From contig NC_061112.1 in assembly GCF_002878395.1 (NCBI RefSeq), positions 41,825,013-41,889,012 on the forward strand: a DNA stretch of 64,000 nucleotides, given 5' to 3'. Shown here in pieces: positions 45,294 to 57,549 of this stretch. The stretch's first letter is position 1. The number at the start of each line of letters is the position of its first letter. The DNA comes from Capsicum annuum (taxonomy: Eukaryota > Streptophyta > Magnoliopsida > Solanales > Solanaceae). The notes under the pieces are model-generated. The model was not told the origin of the DNA and did no database searches. It saw only the letters and a program-made list of their open reading frames with translations. A program made the position numbers and the translations under genes.

Positions 45294-47235
45294 TATTGAT
45301 TATAGGTATAGACTAGTGAACAAGTTTGCCTTTGAGCGATTGTATAAATACTCCAAAGTATGAAATACATATTTTATTTATCATTTTATTAATTAAAGCT
45401 TTTTATCCAGAAGACTTGGATTTTGAATGTCCACAAAATTTTGATTGTATTCATCTCTAGTAATTAATTATCACACGCTAAAATTCTAAAAAAAAGTACA
45501 TAGTCCTCACTAAGTCATAAAACTGCTTATAATAGTTACAGAGCTACCAACAATAGATAATAATAAATATTCTTATAAAATAAAAAAAATGAAGAAAATA
45601 TATACATTTCTTTTCCAGTAAATGCTTCACAATTATTTTTGTAGGTTCTTAACTGCTCTAAATTATATTTTAATACCGCTACAAATATATAAAGCCAACA
45701 ATAAAAAATATAGAATACATCTACTTCTCACTTTAAAAAAAAAAATGAACTACAAATATGTAATGACAGAGAGAGAATGATATGAAGAAGAAATAATTTC
45801 CAAGAAACAGAAAGGACCAAGGACAATATAATTAGTAATTGATGTTACTTAAGATGGAGTATTTAAAATAGCACTAAAGATTTTAATGTGTCAATAATTA
45901 ATTAGCCTTAACTTATGATTTTATTTACTGAACTTTAAGTTATTAACTCTTATTTCTTTCTTTCAAAAAATAACAAAAGTAAATTGAATTGAACACAAAT
46001 GTTATATATTCACATAAGTTAAACAAAAATCATAGCCAAGAAAAATAATGAGATAACTTTCATTTAACTGAAGATTTAAATTTTTAAATCTTGCAAATAA
46101 ATGAACAAATTAAACTCCGTTTTCGGCAGTAAATAATTCAATACTAAATCCCAATAATTATTTGAAATAAAATAGTCAATTAAAGAGAATTTTGAAAGGG
46201 TTCAATCATTGAAAATTGAAAAAAAAAATGGCTTACTTTTTCTCTCATATTATGAGACACAATTGAAATTTTAAGACTCAAACTTTCAAATTTTGACCAT
46301 GAATTCATATATAGAAGCTTTATATTTTTTTAAAAAATAAAATTTACAAAAAAAACATCATACACAGTGATATCTCATAAGTGAGGCCTGAAAGGAAAGG
46401 ACGTGATCTTATAAATACCTCGTGGAGGTAGATATATTGTTTATAAAAGATCCTACCGCTACCTCGTAGAGGATAGAGTACACTATACAAAGCTTATAAT
46501 ATATTTAAACACTACGTAAAAATAATATAAGTCACAATAATTAACAAATAAAATATTTAAAAGTCATATAGTAAAATTCTGATTAAAGAGAAACCTGATC
46601 GTCTCTCGAAATTTCTGATTGAAGCGAAAAAAGAATAAACGAGGAAAAAGCATAAGAAATATTATAAACTATCCATCATTAGTTCTCCACTTTAATTAGA
46701 ATAAAAAAAATCTAACCACATTAAATATAAAATTAAACAAAATTGAGTAGACAATTATCCTTCTTTGCAAGTTTAAACAACAATGCACATTAATAAAAAA
46801 AATAAGTAAAGAATCCTAAAGTATGACTTACACTTCTAAGTCATAAGCAAAGAATCCTAAATTATGACTTACACTTCTAAGTCATAAGCTTAAGCCTATC
46901 CAAAACACAAGGCAATGAAAACAACATTTCTCAAAAAATTTCCCTCCTTCTACATTTCCTTTGCTTACTTCTATTTCCTTTACTTTTTATTTTTAAAGAA
47001 GTTGAAAAATAAGAACATAAAGGCAAAACAAAATATAAAGAAAAGAAAACATTATAACATTAGCTATTTGATATCATGAATTCATGATAAAAATTTAAGG
47101 ATGTCTTCGTCTACATGCCATGAGGATCATCACGCTACTTACTTACATGATATATTTTTAAAGCACCAAGTTCCTTAGAAGCTTTTCTCATTTCTTCTTT
47201 CTCTATTCTCACTTGCAATACCAATATCGAGAAAA
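45294..47235. other. AT-rich interval without genes
   Basis: No coding stretch is recognised. It contains a degraded SINE body at about 46,380-46,500 ('cctcgtggaggtagatatat', 'cctaccgctacctcgtagag'). It also holds a 40-bp tandem duplication at 46,806-46,890 (agaatcctaaagtatgactt plus acacttctaagtcataagc, two copies). Poly-A runs are frequent. Confidence 0.6.
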
Positions 47236-48064
47236 ATCTCTCTCTATTTATAAAAGGATTATTAGAGGCTGTTGATATGACATACCTCAATGATCAGGAT
47301 TGTGATTGATCTTTTTTCCTATTTTTTTTTGAGCTTTTTCTCATTTTAATTGCTTTCTTATAATTTTCTTAATAATTTCATTAATTGTATTTACTGTTAT
47401 AAAAATCCATTAATTGTGTTTATATTAACATTAAAAAAATTCATCGATCTTCCTCCTTCTCCCTCACAAACTACATTTGGGGTTTTGATGGAGGGTATAG
47501 TGGTGGACGAGGTGGTAGAGGCGGAGGTGGAAGGTTTAGTTCTGATCTTTTATCTTACAATGCAAAATTGACATCTTTTACGTTGTATTTAATTGATCCT
47601 TTTCATTTTTTCCTGTGGATTCTTATATCATAATTATGTGTTATTTTGCAGACATCTTAAACAGCTCATTAGCAGGTTAATTTATTGCTTAAAAGTTATT
47701 CTACGAAGGTGAAATGGTGAAGTGATAAAATCTTTTGGCTCGAGCATCCAGAAGATCTCAAATTGTGTACGATGTTGGACATCACATATGAAAAAGTTAG
47801 GAGGAGAGGTTTAACTTGGTTTCACTTAATTTTAATTCAAATGCGGAACTATTATAGAATTACAAATTTTATTATGTCAAATTTGTTTTGGCAGGGTTAA
47901 AGATTATCTTCACCAATGGATCACAGGACCCCTGGTGTCATGCGTCCGAACAGACTTCTTCCCCAAATAGTAAGTTTTAGACTGCTATAATAGTTATATT
48001 TCATGCCTGTCATGTTTAACTAGACTGGTAGAGTGTTATATTTCAGGACAGATGCATGGTCTTA

Positions 48065-48178
48065 TGTTGCTACTGAATCTTCAAAAATGCCGACCAATGC
48101 GTGTTGGATCCTCCAAAAGTAGTACATTTTTGAAGGATCCGACACCGTGCAACAGCATATTTAGAGAGTCCATATTTA
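48065..48178. mobile_element. Foldback MITE common in Solanaceae
   Basis: The arms 'tgccgaccaatgcgtgttgg' and 'atcctccaaaagtag' are followed by their near reverse complement 'tacatttttgaaggatccga' and 'caccgtgcaacagcat', ending 'agagagtcc'. The whole can fold into one long hairpin. I recognise the 'ggatcctccaaaa...ttttgaggatcc' type from other Solanaceae DNA. Confidence 0.7.
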
Positions 48179-49109
48179 CTCCAATTTTACACTGTTTGTA
48201 CAATTCCAAGCTAGGATAAAAGGAAGGTATAAGTGGTAGATTAATTTCATGATTGAGATTAAGAAATTATTGTGGTTGTGTTTTTTTTTGTTGCTTAAAG
48301 GGGAGGATATAGATGAAGTTAATAATTCATTTATCCAAATCTTTATATGAATGATGTATTATGTTTGTAGTCATAAAATATGGTCAATGGAGAATCGCTC
48401 TTTCGACTTATTAGACAATAGTATATTGGTGAGAAATATGAAATGGAATATAAGAGGATACCTCTATGTATTTCTAGGTTGATTATTCATTAAATCCTAT
48501 AAAATAGGAGCTGTGATGGCAATTATAAAACTCAGTTTGAGTAGTGATTTTGGAAGTTGAATGAAGTTCGTTAAACTGTCTCAAGGGAAAAGGATTTTTT
48601 TTAATGATCGAGAAATTTGTTAGGATCAACCGTGAATTTTGGTACTCGGTGAAAATATGTCTTGCACCTTTACCTTTCTCTACTTAAATACCATGCTTAT
48701 TTCACATGGTGTGGGCTTGAACTTGTGACCTAAGCCACTAGTTCCTCAACCTTTTGCCACTTGAAAGCCCTAGGGTCGTCAAGTTTGCAAATGGAGAGGT
48801 TGATGATAAAGTCTTATTAGATTAGATGAGAGTTTCATATAAACTATTTTATTCAGGACTGAAAATTTTTATACTCGAAGTTAGAGTACTTATTTGCCTG
48901 AGGCCAAGTTTGAGTGTTTGTTAAGGTATTAATATGAAATACCTTGTAAAAAAGAGAATCTAAATCATTAGTAGCTCCATTACTGTGGCATAACAAAAGA
49001 GACTCTGAAGAGGATAAAGAATAATGATGTGTCTTGTAATTTGAAAGTGTAGGAATGAGAGGTTGCTAGATTCCTACTCCTTGCTGCATAAATATTGGAA
49101 AGGTAAGAA

Positions 49110-49640
49110 GGATGACACTTCCTCAGTCAAATCGTGCTACTCACTTCAATGCTCTCTAGCATACTAAGCTTAAATCCCTCTTGTCCATGGAGAGAAATAT
49201 GTAAAATCTATTTCTCCTACAAGATTCAACTTTTCATTTGGTTGGCAAGAAAAAATGAATGCCTAGCTCAAAGCAAGTTACAGATGATAGGAAAGACTGT
49301 CTGCAGTAGATGCCTTTTTTCCTTCATTGTAAGTTCACGTCTGAGTTATTGGACCTCTTCTTCATTATGCTAGGAATCAAGTGGGTCATGCCAAGATATG
49401 TCTTAGGTTTTCTTTGAGGTTGGATTGTGGAGAAAGAGTAGCTTTGACTTAAAACTATGGAATGATATCCCTACTGTAATTTGGTGAATCATATGGTAAG
49501 AAAAGACCTAGGGGTTTCAAAGACAAAATGAAAAATATAATTAGTCTCAAGTTTCTTTACATTTCTTTGCTTTTCTTTTTGGAGTAATACGGTAAATATA
49601 TACGATACACAGGATGTAGAGGCCTTGCTCGATTTTATTC
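49110..49640 (+). pseudogene. LINE zinc-binding RT tail fragment
   Basis: The stretch 49,134-49,373 reads 'PWREICKIYFSYKIQLFIWL', 'ARKNECLAQSKLQMIGKTV' and 'CSRCLF', the linker and zinc-binding module that follow RT in plant LINEs (family 'PWKxIWKxKxPxKVxFFxW'). A second piece near 49,440-49,560 contains 'IPTVIW' and a 'W.IIW.EK' remnant, as in the following 'AIWWTIWKERN' segment. Both are broken by stops. It sits between helicase exons, either inserted in a captured intron or captured separately. Confidence 0.6.
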
Positions 49641-51629
49641 GTTCTCTTCAAAGTTAGTAAGGCTTGTTTTTTGTAATTGCTTCTAATCACCAACATTCTC
49701 TTGATGCTGGTTTTCATTTATAAAGTTTCCATCATAAAAAAAATATAAGCTACAGTTGACCACATTTCTCCTCTAAGATTTATTTTTGTGAGACAAGCAT
49801 CACGTGTAACTATTCATAAAATAGCATAAAATAGTACTATCAGATATTTAAAAGAAAATTCAAATATGAAATATCTCAGAGTATACAAAGAGAACTATTT
49901 AAGGTTTGAAGTGTTCACAGGGTGTTTGTCTAAGGATTGAAGTGTATAAGAGGCGATTGCCTTACTGATCAATGTGTTATACATTTTACTCCCTATGGTC
50001 ACCTCTGATTGCTGAAGGCTGCTTGCCTTGAGGCTTGCTCTTGCAAGTTTCAGTTTGCCTTTCTAGACTTTGAGGACAACTTACCACTTATTGTGGGCAC
50101 ACGAGTAGGAGGAAATCAGGAACATTCATTTTGGCATTAAAAATTTTCTCTTGCTTGTTAATGGGGAATAATATATCCTTTCAATTCAGTCCTTCTGAAG
50201 TACGCCTTCGGTTGCTTCTTAAAAAAAGTGAAAAGGTGGGGATGCAGACACTTGTAAAGATGATCCTCAGATGAATAAAGAGATGAAGAAGGATATTGCT
50301 GCTTTACTAGTAGAAGAGAATGGTAGATCAGGATGTTGCTATGTTTTGTGCACGTTGTGATATCACCGTTGAAGAAAGTGACGTCCCTAGGACAATTCAG
50401 ATGTTACATGAGGCAAACTTTTCTGGTATTACTTTTGGAGAACCTAAATGTATTGATAAATTTGGCTAAATGTTTTAAAATTTGTCTTATTGAATTAATG
50501 TAATAGATTATTGCCTCGAGGTCATTTCAAGACTAGGATTCGTTGAGTCAACACCTATCCAGTCACAAGAATGGCCAATGGCTGTAAAGGGCAGAGACTT
50601 GATAGCGATTGCCGAAGCCGATTCTGGGAAGACTTTGGCATATTTATTGCCAACTTTGGTTCATGTTAGCGCACAACCCTGATTGGGTTAGTATCACTTT
50701 TCCTCTTTGTTTTTATTGCCACTAATACTAAGATTTAAACGGTGTGTCTCTTAAAAATAGCTAACATAATGACCCCTATTGTTGACTTATACTCTCTCCT
50801 AAACTAATGTTTAGGATTAAACTCAGAATCAGGTACCTTTGATTGGCGATTTGGACAAAGTCGGCAGCATTTCACAAAGATTTTAATTTTTCAAAAGTGA
50901 TTTTGTTAAGGTTCTGATAAGGAATATAGTGAGACATTTTTTGCCTTTCTAAAATACTTGTGTACTCTCCTCTCAGAATGATGGAAATTTTCTGATGGTG
51001 AAAGTGTAAAATTATTATGAAGTGACTTTGGTCCTTGCTCTGTCATCTACAATAATGCAATTTCCAAGATTCTTGAGCAAGGATGTGTTGTTGTTGGACA
51101 ATTTGAAGATATTTTAAGTGTTTTATAACATAAGTGTGATATTTTAACTCCTAATTCGTTGCTTTACTTGTGCTGCATCAATATGCCAATTTTCTGATAA
51201 ATGTAGGACACAAGCATGTTGAAGATTTGATAATATAAAAATACTAATATGATCATGAATATAGAGTTCTTCTCCTAGCAGACGTAATGGCATTATTTTT
51301 GTCAAATTATGAACTTCTTAAGTTTTTCCAATATACCAAAAGAATGGCTATGGATTTATTTATAAAGTTTCTTCATGTTTTTTCCAATATCTATAGAGTT
51401 TCTTCATTTTTTTGTTGATATCTTTCATGGTGTCTCTTTATGAATTTCTTTTTACTAATATGAAGAGGAATTGAATTTTGGTTTATGGTTTAGATCCTGC
51501 AGATTTCAGAAGCAACACTGAGTTAATGTGGCTCTGCCTTAATGCATATTTTCTCCTATGCGAATGCAATAATTAAAATTGACAAATCAAATAAGGCTAC
51601 CGGAATGAGTTGGATTCAAAACTATTCGT

Positions 51630-52280
51630 GTGTGTTATCCCCGAGATTTATCTAAAGAAGTTGGTTGTTGGTGGATTTGATGTTGTTTATGAGATCAGGA
51701 AGTAGTTCAGGTATGCGAAAATGAATTTAACTCATTGTCTTGAATTTACAAATGTGTGAACTTTATATGGCTTATGCTGATTACAAATGACTTGATGAAT
51801 TTGAGGATTTGACAGAGCGGCTACTATTAAGCAAACTTCTCAAAGTTATCTCGACTGTTTTTCGTCTTCAATCTATTGTATAATTTAAGCTATAGGTGAT
51901 TTGATTTTTGCATGTTGCTTTTAGATATGGTGAAGGAACAAACTGGATGCTATAAAATAAGGTACCATGCTAATGACTTGGATAATGAACCGATAGAATT
52001 TGATTTCACTCCTCCATTCAAGTACGTAAATATGTGATTGATTATGTAAAACTTCACCTTTTGACTAGCATTACTTAATGTTTGGAGTCTCTTTTGTTTG
52101 ATTGCAGAAAGAGCAATATCTTGTCGGAGTTGGAGAAAGGGGCTAAGTTTAGTATACCTAGAGATCATTTCAGTCAAGATGCTAATAAATATTTACTATA
52201 CGCATGTGATGAATTTAATGTATATGTCTATCATATGTTCATATATTTAATTACAACATCCACAAAAACAAGGTGAGTTA
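51630..52280 (+). pseudogene. Lysyl-tRNA synthetase fragment with introns
   Basis: It contains the class II core piece '[20 protein letters not shown]' in approximate form (51,640-51,710) and 'CELYMAYADYK' (about 51,755-51,790). A further exon begins at about 51,927 with '[20 protein letters not shown]' and '[11 protein letters not shown]', ending at a GT donor near 52,024. After an AG acceptor (about 52,107) comes 'KSNILSELEKGAKFSIPRDH' with 'NKYLLYACDEFNV'. This order is that of plant cytosolic LysRS between motif 2 and the region before motif 3 (family 'TGSYKIKYHANG...IDFTPPFRRIDMIEELEK...NKYLxDAC'). The glutamines and arginines of motif 2 are damaged (stop after EIRK) and motif 3 is missing. 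The enzyme charges tRNA-Lys; this piece cannot. Confidence 0.82.
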
Positions 52281-52446
52281 TATTCTTAACAGCTTACTTA
52301 AACTAATAATTTTTAAATACTATTATTGTAAAACTCTAAAAAAATTTACTTAACTTCTCAAAATGGTAAATAATTTATAAGATAATTTTTAAATAGTTTT
52401 ACTAATATTTTTAAATAACCGCGCGAAGCGCGGATAATTTTTCTAG

Positions 52447-53166
52447 TTAAAATATAAAAGCACGCACATAAAAAGGTAAAAGGATATATGCATAGCCAAA
52501 TTACAAAAGAAATAAAAAATGTCATTCATTCAATATTAGTTGCACACCCGAGAAAAAATATTTTGATGGTAGCTAAATGAGGATAGTGGGTGCTATCTAA
52601 TTAACCAAAGAACAATCTCTAATCGAAAATAAATATACATAATGTTCAAGAAAAAGGTATTTTCTTCCAAGTGTATATATATACCATGAAACACAAGTGA
52701 GAAAAAAAAAGAGAAAAAAAGTGCACCTCTTCTATGAGGAACCATGAAATTGTACTCGTTGCTCGTGTTATTGTTTTTCACTTTCGGCAGTGCTATTCAA
52801 CGATGAAGATGAGCCTCAATTATAAGCATATTTAGGTGTCTCTTAAGATACATTACTTTACAATTAATGTTGAATATGAACGTTTAAAATGGTACTAAGA
52901 ATTTATTATGATCTAATTAAGAGAATATGAAACAAATAAGGAAAAGAATTATTAAAAGAATATTAGGTATAACTTTTCCATTTTTGTTGAAACAATTGAG
53001 GAAAAGTAATTCATAAACGAAAAATATGATGAATATATTGAGGGAGCAAATGGTTATTTTCTTTACAAAATGATTAAAATTGGAAAAAAAGTTCCCAAAA
53101 AACCAAAAAAAAGATAAATCTATTTCTCGATCACTAAAGCATATCACATCAACATGGTCATGTTTT

Positions 53167-53208
<42 letters not shown>

Positions 53209-53259
53209 TAGAGAATATATTTTTTAAAAAATTGATGAACCGAATGTGGAGAACTTTGA
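52447..53259. other. AT-rich interval without genes
   Basis: Nothing coding is recognised. A (TA)n microsatellite of about 17 units lies at 53,172-53,206. The minus-strand open stretches at 52,593-52,781 and 52,917-53,147 are low-complexity Phe/Ile/Leu-rich translations of AT-rich DNA. Confidence 0.6.
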
Positions 53260-54509
53260 GAAAATGACAAAAAAGGCCCTTTTATATTTGAGTATAAGTT
53301 TAAAACAGTCCCTTAAATATGCATATAACATTTTGGTCCTTTAAGTTTGTCAAAAATTAATCCTTTTAATCTTTGATTAAATATTTATCAAACTTTATTT
53401 GTCATGTTTGGCGGGAACCATGTAAAATAAATTTAATAATAAATATCTAGAAAGTCTATTCAAATTTTAGCATATGCAACACAAAATACTGCACTAAACA
53501 CTAAAAGATACTGGAAAAGGAAGAAGCTTTAATTACACTTAATTTCCATAATTTCCATCACATCTAACAAATAAAGTCGGTACATATTTAACAAGACTTT
53601 TTTTTTATTTAATTTGAAATTTTATTAATAATTAAAATGTCTCAAACATGATGAACTAACCCATCTTAAAAATCCAACTCCTAAATCTATACAAAAATAA
53701 AATAACATTTGGACCGGCCCAACTAAATGACCCAATCTGAAATACACACATATAATCAGTAGGATTTCCAAATCCGTGCTTAGAGTTGAGCTCCCCATTT
53801 CTCCTACTCTTTCAATATGTTCATCTTCATCAACCTTTAATTTATTCTTTTTTAGCTCTGGTTATTAATATAGTGCCATAGTTGTACTGGTATAAGGATT
53901 ATTCTAGCTTGTATGAGTAAGTATAGTCCACTCTTGCTCTGTTTATTGCTAAATCTTTTACTGAGAACTTTCTTTGAATCTTGTTGATGTCTCAGTTCAG
54001 ATTTTCAGAATGCTTCCAGTTCTTTTTGGTGCTAACACTGTGGGTCTCATCTTCTGAGGCTTGCTTCCTTTTTCAAGTAAGTCATATCCACCTTTGTATT
54101 TGCTACCTGCCATGTATGTTGCTTTTAAACATCTTCTCTTTTTCACTATATAACTATTACTGGGATGAATATTCTGAGATGCTCGGATCCTCTTATAATT
54201 GAAAAAAATCAAGTAACTTAGTCACTTGAATCTTATCTGACTTGTTGACCCCCAATATACTGAGATTCCCTTTTTGTTGGCTGGTGTAGATAGACTAATT
54301 AGCACTTTCACTTTTTTGGTTACTGTAGCCGTTCCAATTTCCTTATCCTTTTACTAAAACTAGCCTCAGATATGGGCATTGTTACTTGTCACTGTTAAGA
54401 ATCTTTCCACCTGAGCTTGGTAGCTAACTGAATGCTGTAAATATGAACTTTTCATGCTCAAATGCTAGATTAGCTAAGTAATCCGCAAGTTGATTGCCTT
54501 CTCTAAATA

Positions 54510-54870
54510 TATGCTATATTTGTACCTGCTTATCTACCACTAATTTCTTTATTTGTTTTATTGTGCCTTCTATCTTCCACAGTGCTTTCCATTCATCAAT
54601 TAGGAACTTCTGCATTGCTAGTGAATTTTTCTGGATAATTACTTTGTCTTGACCTGCATGATTACAATGAATGGCTGCCCGTAATATAGCCTCAGCTTCT
54701 GCTATCATGTTATCTGTATCTTTAATTATTGATCCTTCTGCATGTATTAGATCACCCTGTACATCCTTAAAGTAGAATGCCCATGAACTATTACCTAGAT
54801 TCCCTTTTGATGATTCATCTGTATTGTATTTACACCAACCTTGCCTTGGAAATTCCCATAGTACCACCTT
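54510..54870 (-). pseudogene. LINE ORF2, C-terminal RNase H
   Basis: An open stretch of 117 codons reads 'GWCKYNTDESSKGNLGNSSW', 'AFYFKDVQGDLIHAEGSIIK', 'NMIAEAEAILRAAIHC', 'KVIIQKNSLAMQKFL' and 'WKIEGTIKQI'. The first motif is N-T-D-E-S where the family has N-T-D-G-S. The E of 'AEAEAIL' is kept. The third aspartate ('QTDS') is replaced by N ('QKNS'). It is the best preserved piece of this LINE. Bases 53,610-54,500 are the 3' untranslated part. Confidence 0.85.
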
Positions 54871-55079
54871 AGAACTGACTTAACTAGCTTAGCTGCTGTA
54901 GGATTGATGGCCAGTCCATTGCAAAATCCCGAGCTAGTTTTCTCTCCTTCAGTGACATCCTTAGTTGTCTTGTGACATTGAATATCAATCTATGCACATT
55001 GATCTCTTTCCCTTCATGCTTCTTAGCATTTGTTCTATTCCATAATTCTTACAATATGATTGCTGATATTGCTCTAAAA

Positions 55080-56050
55080 TAAACTTTCTTCCTTTGTTTA
55101 ACCCGAGCATTCTACCAAGCATATATTATTTTTCTTAAGCTCATTCCTTGTATACTAATTCCTGTAAAAGAAGAAAAGTAGGACCAGGTCCTGTTAGCTG
55201 AAGCAGATCTCAGTAGCACATGGGATATGGTCTCTTGGGCTGGGGTTTGATAACACCAGCACTTAGAAAGACCATGTATTCCCCATCTCCTAATAGTATC
55301 ATCTACTGGGATCCTCCTTTCCACATTCTCCACATAAAAAACACCATCTTTAATGGCATCCCCTTAATCCATAGTTGCTTGTATAAATTATTAGGTTCCC
55401 CCCTATGCCTCACATAATGCTAAGCTGATCTTACTGTGAAATTACCTCTTACTTTCAGACTTCAAATTATTTTTTCCATTTGATTTGTTTGCTCTATAGG
55501 TCTTACTTTGAGAAGTACATGATCCACTATTTCATCAGCAAACAACCTCTTTAGTACCTTCTCATCCCAATACCCATTAGTCATTAGGTCCCTTACATAT
55601 TGATAACTAGAATCCCATTCCTTACTTTCCTGTATAAGAGAATAAAAATCTCCCAGTATACTCCAATTATCATACCATGTATGAGCATATTCTCCCCTAA
55701 TCTGCCATAAAATAAGATGACCAATGAGATCCCTGACTTGTAAAATCTTTTTTCAAACTTGAGAGTCACTACCTACTCTCCACATGAATTTTTTTGGATG
55801 GTACTTTCTGCAGTACTTATTGAGCATGAAATCAGTCCAGATGGAACTCTTAGTTTTAAAATTCCATCACAATTTACAAAAGAGATCTGGTGATACATCA
55901 CGCAATATTCTGCACCCCAACCCCCCTTCTTCTTCAGGTAAACACATACTTGACCATGAAATCCAATGTCTTCCTCTTCCCCTATAGTACTACTCCAGAA
56001 GAACTTTGCAAATATCTTTTGAATAGTATTTAGGACATTCTTAGGGGGGT
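55080..56050 (-). pseudogene. LINE ORF2, connection and zinc-binding domain
   Basis: Directly after the RT come 'NVLNTIQKIFAKFFWSSTIG' (56,057-55,773) and broken segments. Then 'RIPVDDTIRRWGIHGLSKCW' and 'CYQTPAQETISHVLL' (55,333-55,112) correspond to the C-x2-C-x-H module of plant LINEs ('SKCxCC.xPxxETxxHLF'). The last Cys/His positions are partly lost. Confidence 0.7.
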
Positions 56051-57310
56051 TCATCACAGAGAGACAATGTATAGGTATACTTTACAAAACATATTTAATA
56101 AGGACTGCTCTACCTTCATAGGACAATAACTTTCCTTTCTAGGCTTGTAACTTGCTACCTTTCTTCTTTCTCATGTAAAAAATAGGACGCCCCAGGTAAT
56201 TTAAGGGGAACTCTTGTCTCAGAATTCCTGTTGCAACTTCTGCCATTATCACTACACCATTAGACACACTTTCATGTAAATAAATGGCACTCTTTTCCTT
56301 GTTAATTTTTTGACCTGACAAACATTCATATTTCTCCAAAGTTGATGTTACCAACTATAAAGTACCAGGTCTACCTTACAAAGAATGATCATATCATCTA
56401 CAAAGGCAAGGTGATTGATTTTTGGACTCCTTCTGAGCATCCCAAATAGTCTGAATTCTTTCCTAACCATGAGTTTCTTCAAACTTCTAGATAAGACTTC
56501 TAGTGCTATGATAGACAGTATAGGGTAAAGTGGATCCCCTTGCTTCATCCCCTTAGTGGATTTAAAGAAATCTTTTGACTGTCCATTTAATAGTATTGAG
56601 TACCAGTTGTTTTTCAGTAGCCTAAATACCATATCAATCAGCTCTTCGAAAAATCCTATTCTCCCCAGAAATTTAATCAAGAACAACCATTCTACCCTAT
56701 CATAAGCCTTCATCATATCAAGCTTCATCACCATATTAGGAGGCTTTCCCCTTTTCCTGATTTCAAATACTATTTCTTGGACCACCAATATGTTTTCAGA
56801 TATACTTCTTCATTGGACAAAACTAACTTATTCTTCAGACACAATATAAAAATTAATACCCTTAATCCTTTCATAAATAATTCTAGAAAAGATTTTATTC
56901 ATAAAGTTGCTAAGAGATATTGGTCAAAGATCTGAGAAAGTATTTACCACTAACTTCTTTAGTAGTAGCACCAAATTTGTATGAGTAATATCCCTTGGAA
57001 GGTCATATCCATAGAAAAAAGCTATGATCATCTGATGCAGGTCCTTTGAAATAATACCTCATGCATCTTGATAGAATGCACCTGTCATGCCATCTAGACC
57101 CCCTACACTATTCCTATTTAATCCCGTTACTGCCACATGTACTTTCTCCGAAGTTGGTACTTTATTCAAATCTTTATTCTGGAAATCTGTTACCACCTTT
57201 GGTAACTTATCTAGCATTGAAAAATCTTCAGCATTCTCTTGTTTCTTAAATTTTGTCTGAAAGAAAGATTCTGCTGTCTCAGTTATGTCTTCTTGCTTTT
57301 CCATCCAGAT
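56050..57310 (-). pseudogene. LINE ORF2, reverse transcriptase
   Basis: An open stretch at 57,304-57,059 holds the region before the fingers: 'VHVAVTGLNRNSVGGLDGMT' and 'GAFYQDA' (family 'SAPGPDGM'). The palm is in 56,788-56,348: 'PPNMVMKLDMMKAYDRVEWL' (first catalytic D in KLDMMKAYDRV), 'KGMKQGDPLYPILSIIALEV' and 'KINHLAFVDDMIILCK', where FVDD is the family's FADD with both D kept. The next frame (56,354-56,139) has 'SGQKINKEKSAIYL' and 'FPLNYLGRPIF'. The section 57,059-56,788 is broken. Confidence 0.83.
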
Positions 57311-57549
57311 CTCTTATTCATTTTGAATTATCTTTCTTCCTTTGAAAACTGTATGAAAAAACTTTGTGTTCCTTTCTCTATCTTTAAACTACCCAAAACC
57401 TGTTTTCTGCCTCTAATAATCTTCCTCTCTTTTCAACTAGATTGCTAATTCAGCCTGTGCCTGTGATAGTTTAGCCCTATTATTTCCCGATGGCTTTTCT
57501 TCTAATTGATTCTCTCTTACTTTAATTACCTCCTCCAATGTGGCAATTT

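Larger units (their letters stand above)
47470..50695 (+). pseudogene. DEAD-box RNA helicase fragment (RH30/RH20-like), exons with introns
   Basis: The N-terminal exon reads 'GYSGGRGGRGGGGRFSSDL' (47,487-47,545), an RGG-rich leader as in plant RH30. A later exon (about 50,325-50,425) reads 'DVAMFCARCDITVEESDVPR' and 'TIQMLHEANFSG'. The next begins after an AG acceptor at about 50,506: 'YCLEVISRLGFVESTPIQSQ', 'EWPMAVKGRDLIAIAEADSG' and 'KTLAYLLPTLVHVSAQP'. This contains the Q motif (TPIQSQ) and motif I, where A-E-T-G-S-G-K-T is A-E-A-D-S-G-K-T. A CGA-to-TGA stop follows 'SAQP'. Motifs Ia to VI (DEAD, SAT, HRIGR) are absent, so only the front third of the gene is here. It cannot be active. Confidence 0.8.
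47236..52446 (+). mobile_element. Helitron H3 with captured gene fragments
   Basis: The 3' end is clear: hairpin ccgcgcgaagcgcgg (52,419-52,433), nine A/T-rich bases, CTAG at 52,443-52,446, then T. The 5' end is less certain. 'tctctctatttataaaagga' near 47,234 resembles Helitron 5' ends. Between them, in the same orientation, are exon-intron pieces of two unrelated host genes (a DEAD-box helicase and a lysyl-tRNA synthetase), plus a LINE fragment and a foldback MITE. Capture of several gene fragments with introns, in transposon orientation, is typical of plant Helitrons. No Rep/helicase gene is present. Confidence 0.62.

Noticed and set aside
48601..49100. Possible host gene exons between the helicase pieces
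   Set aside because: No translated stretch resembled helicase or any other family. The interval looks like intron and repeat sequence.
50700..51600. Remaining helicase domains (DEAD, SAT, HRIGR) expected downstream of motif I
   Set aside because: I searched for them by eye in all three plus frames and did not see them, so the helicase is treated as truncated.
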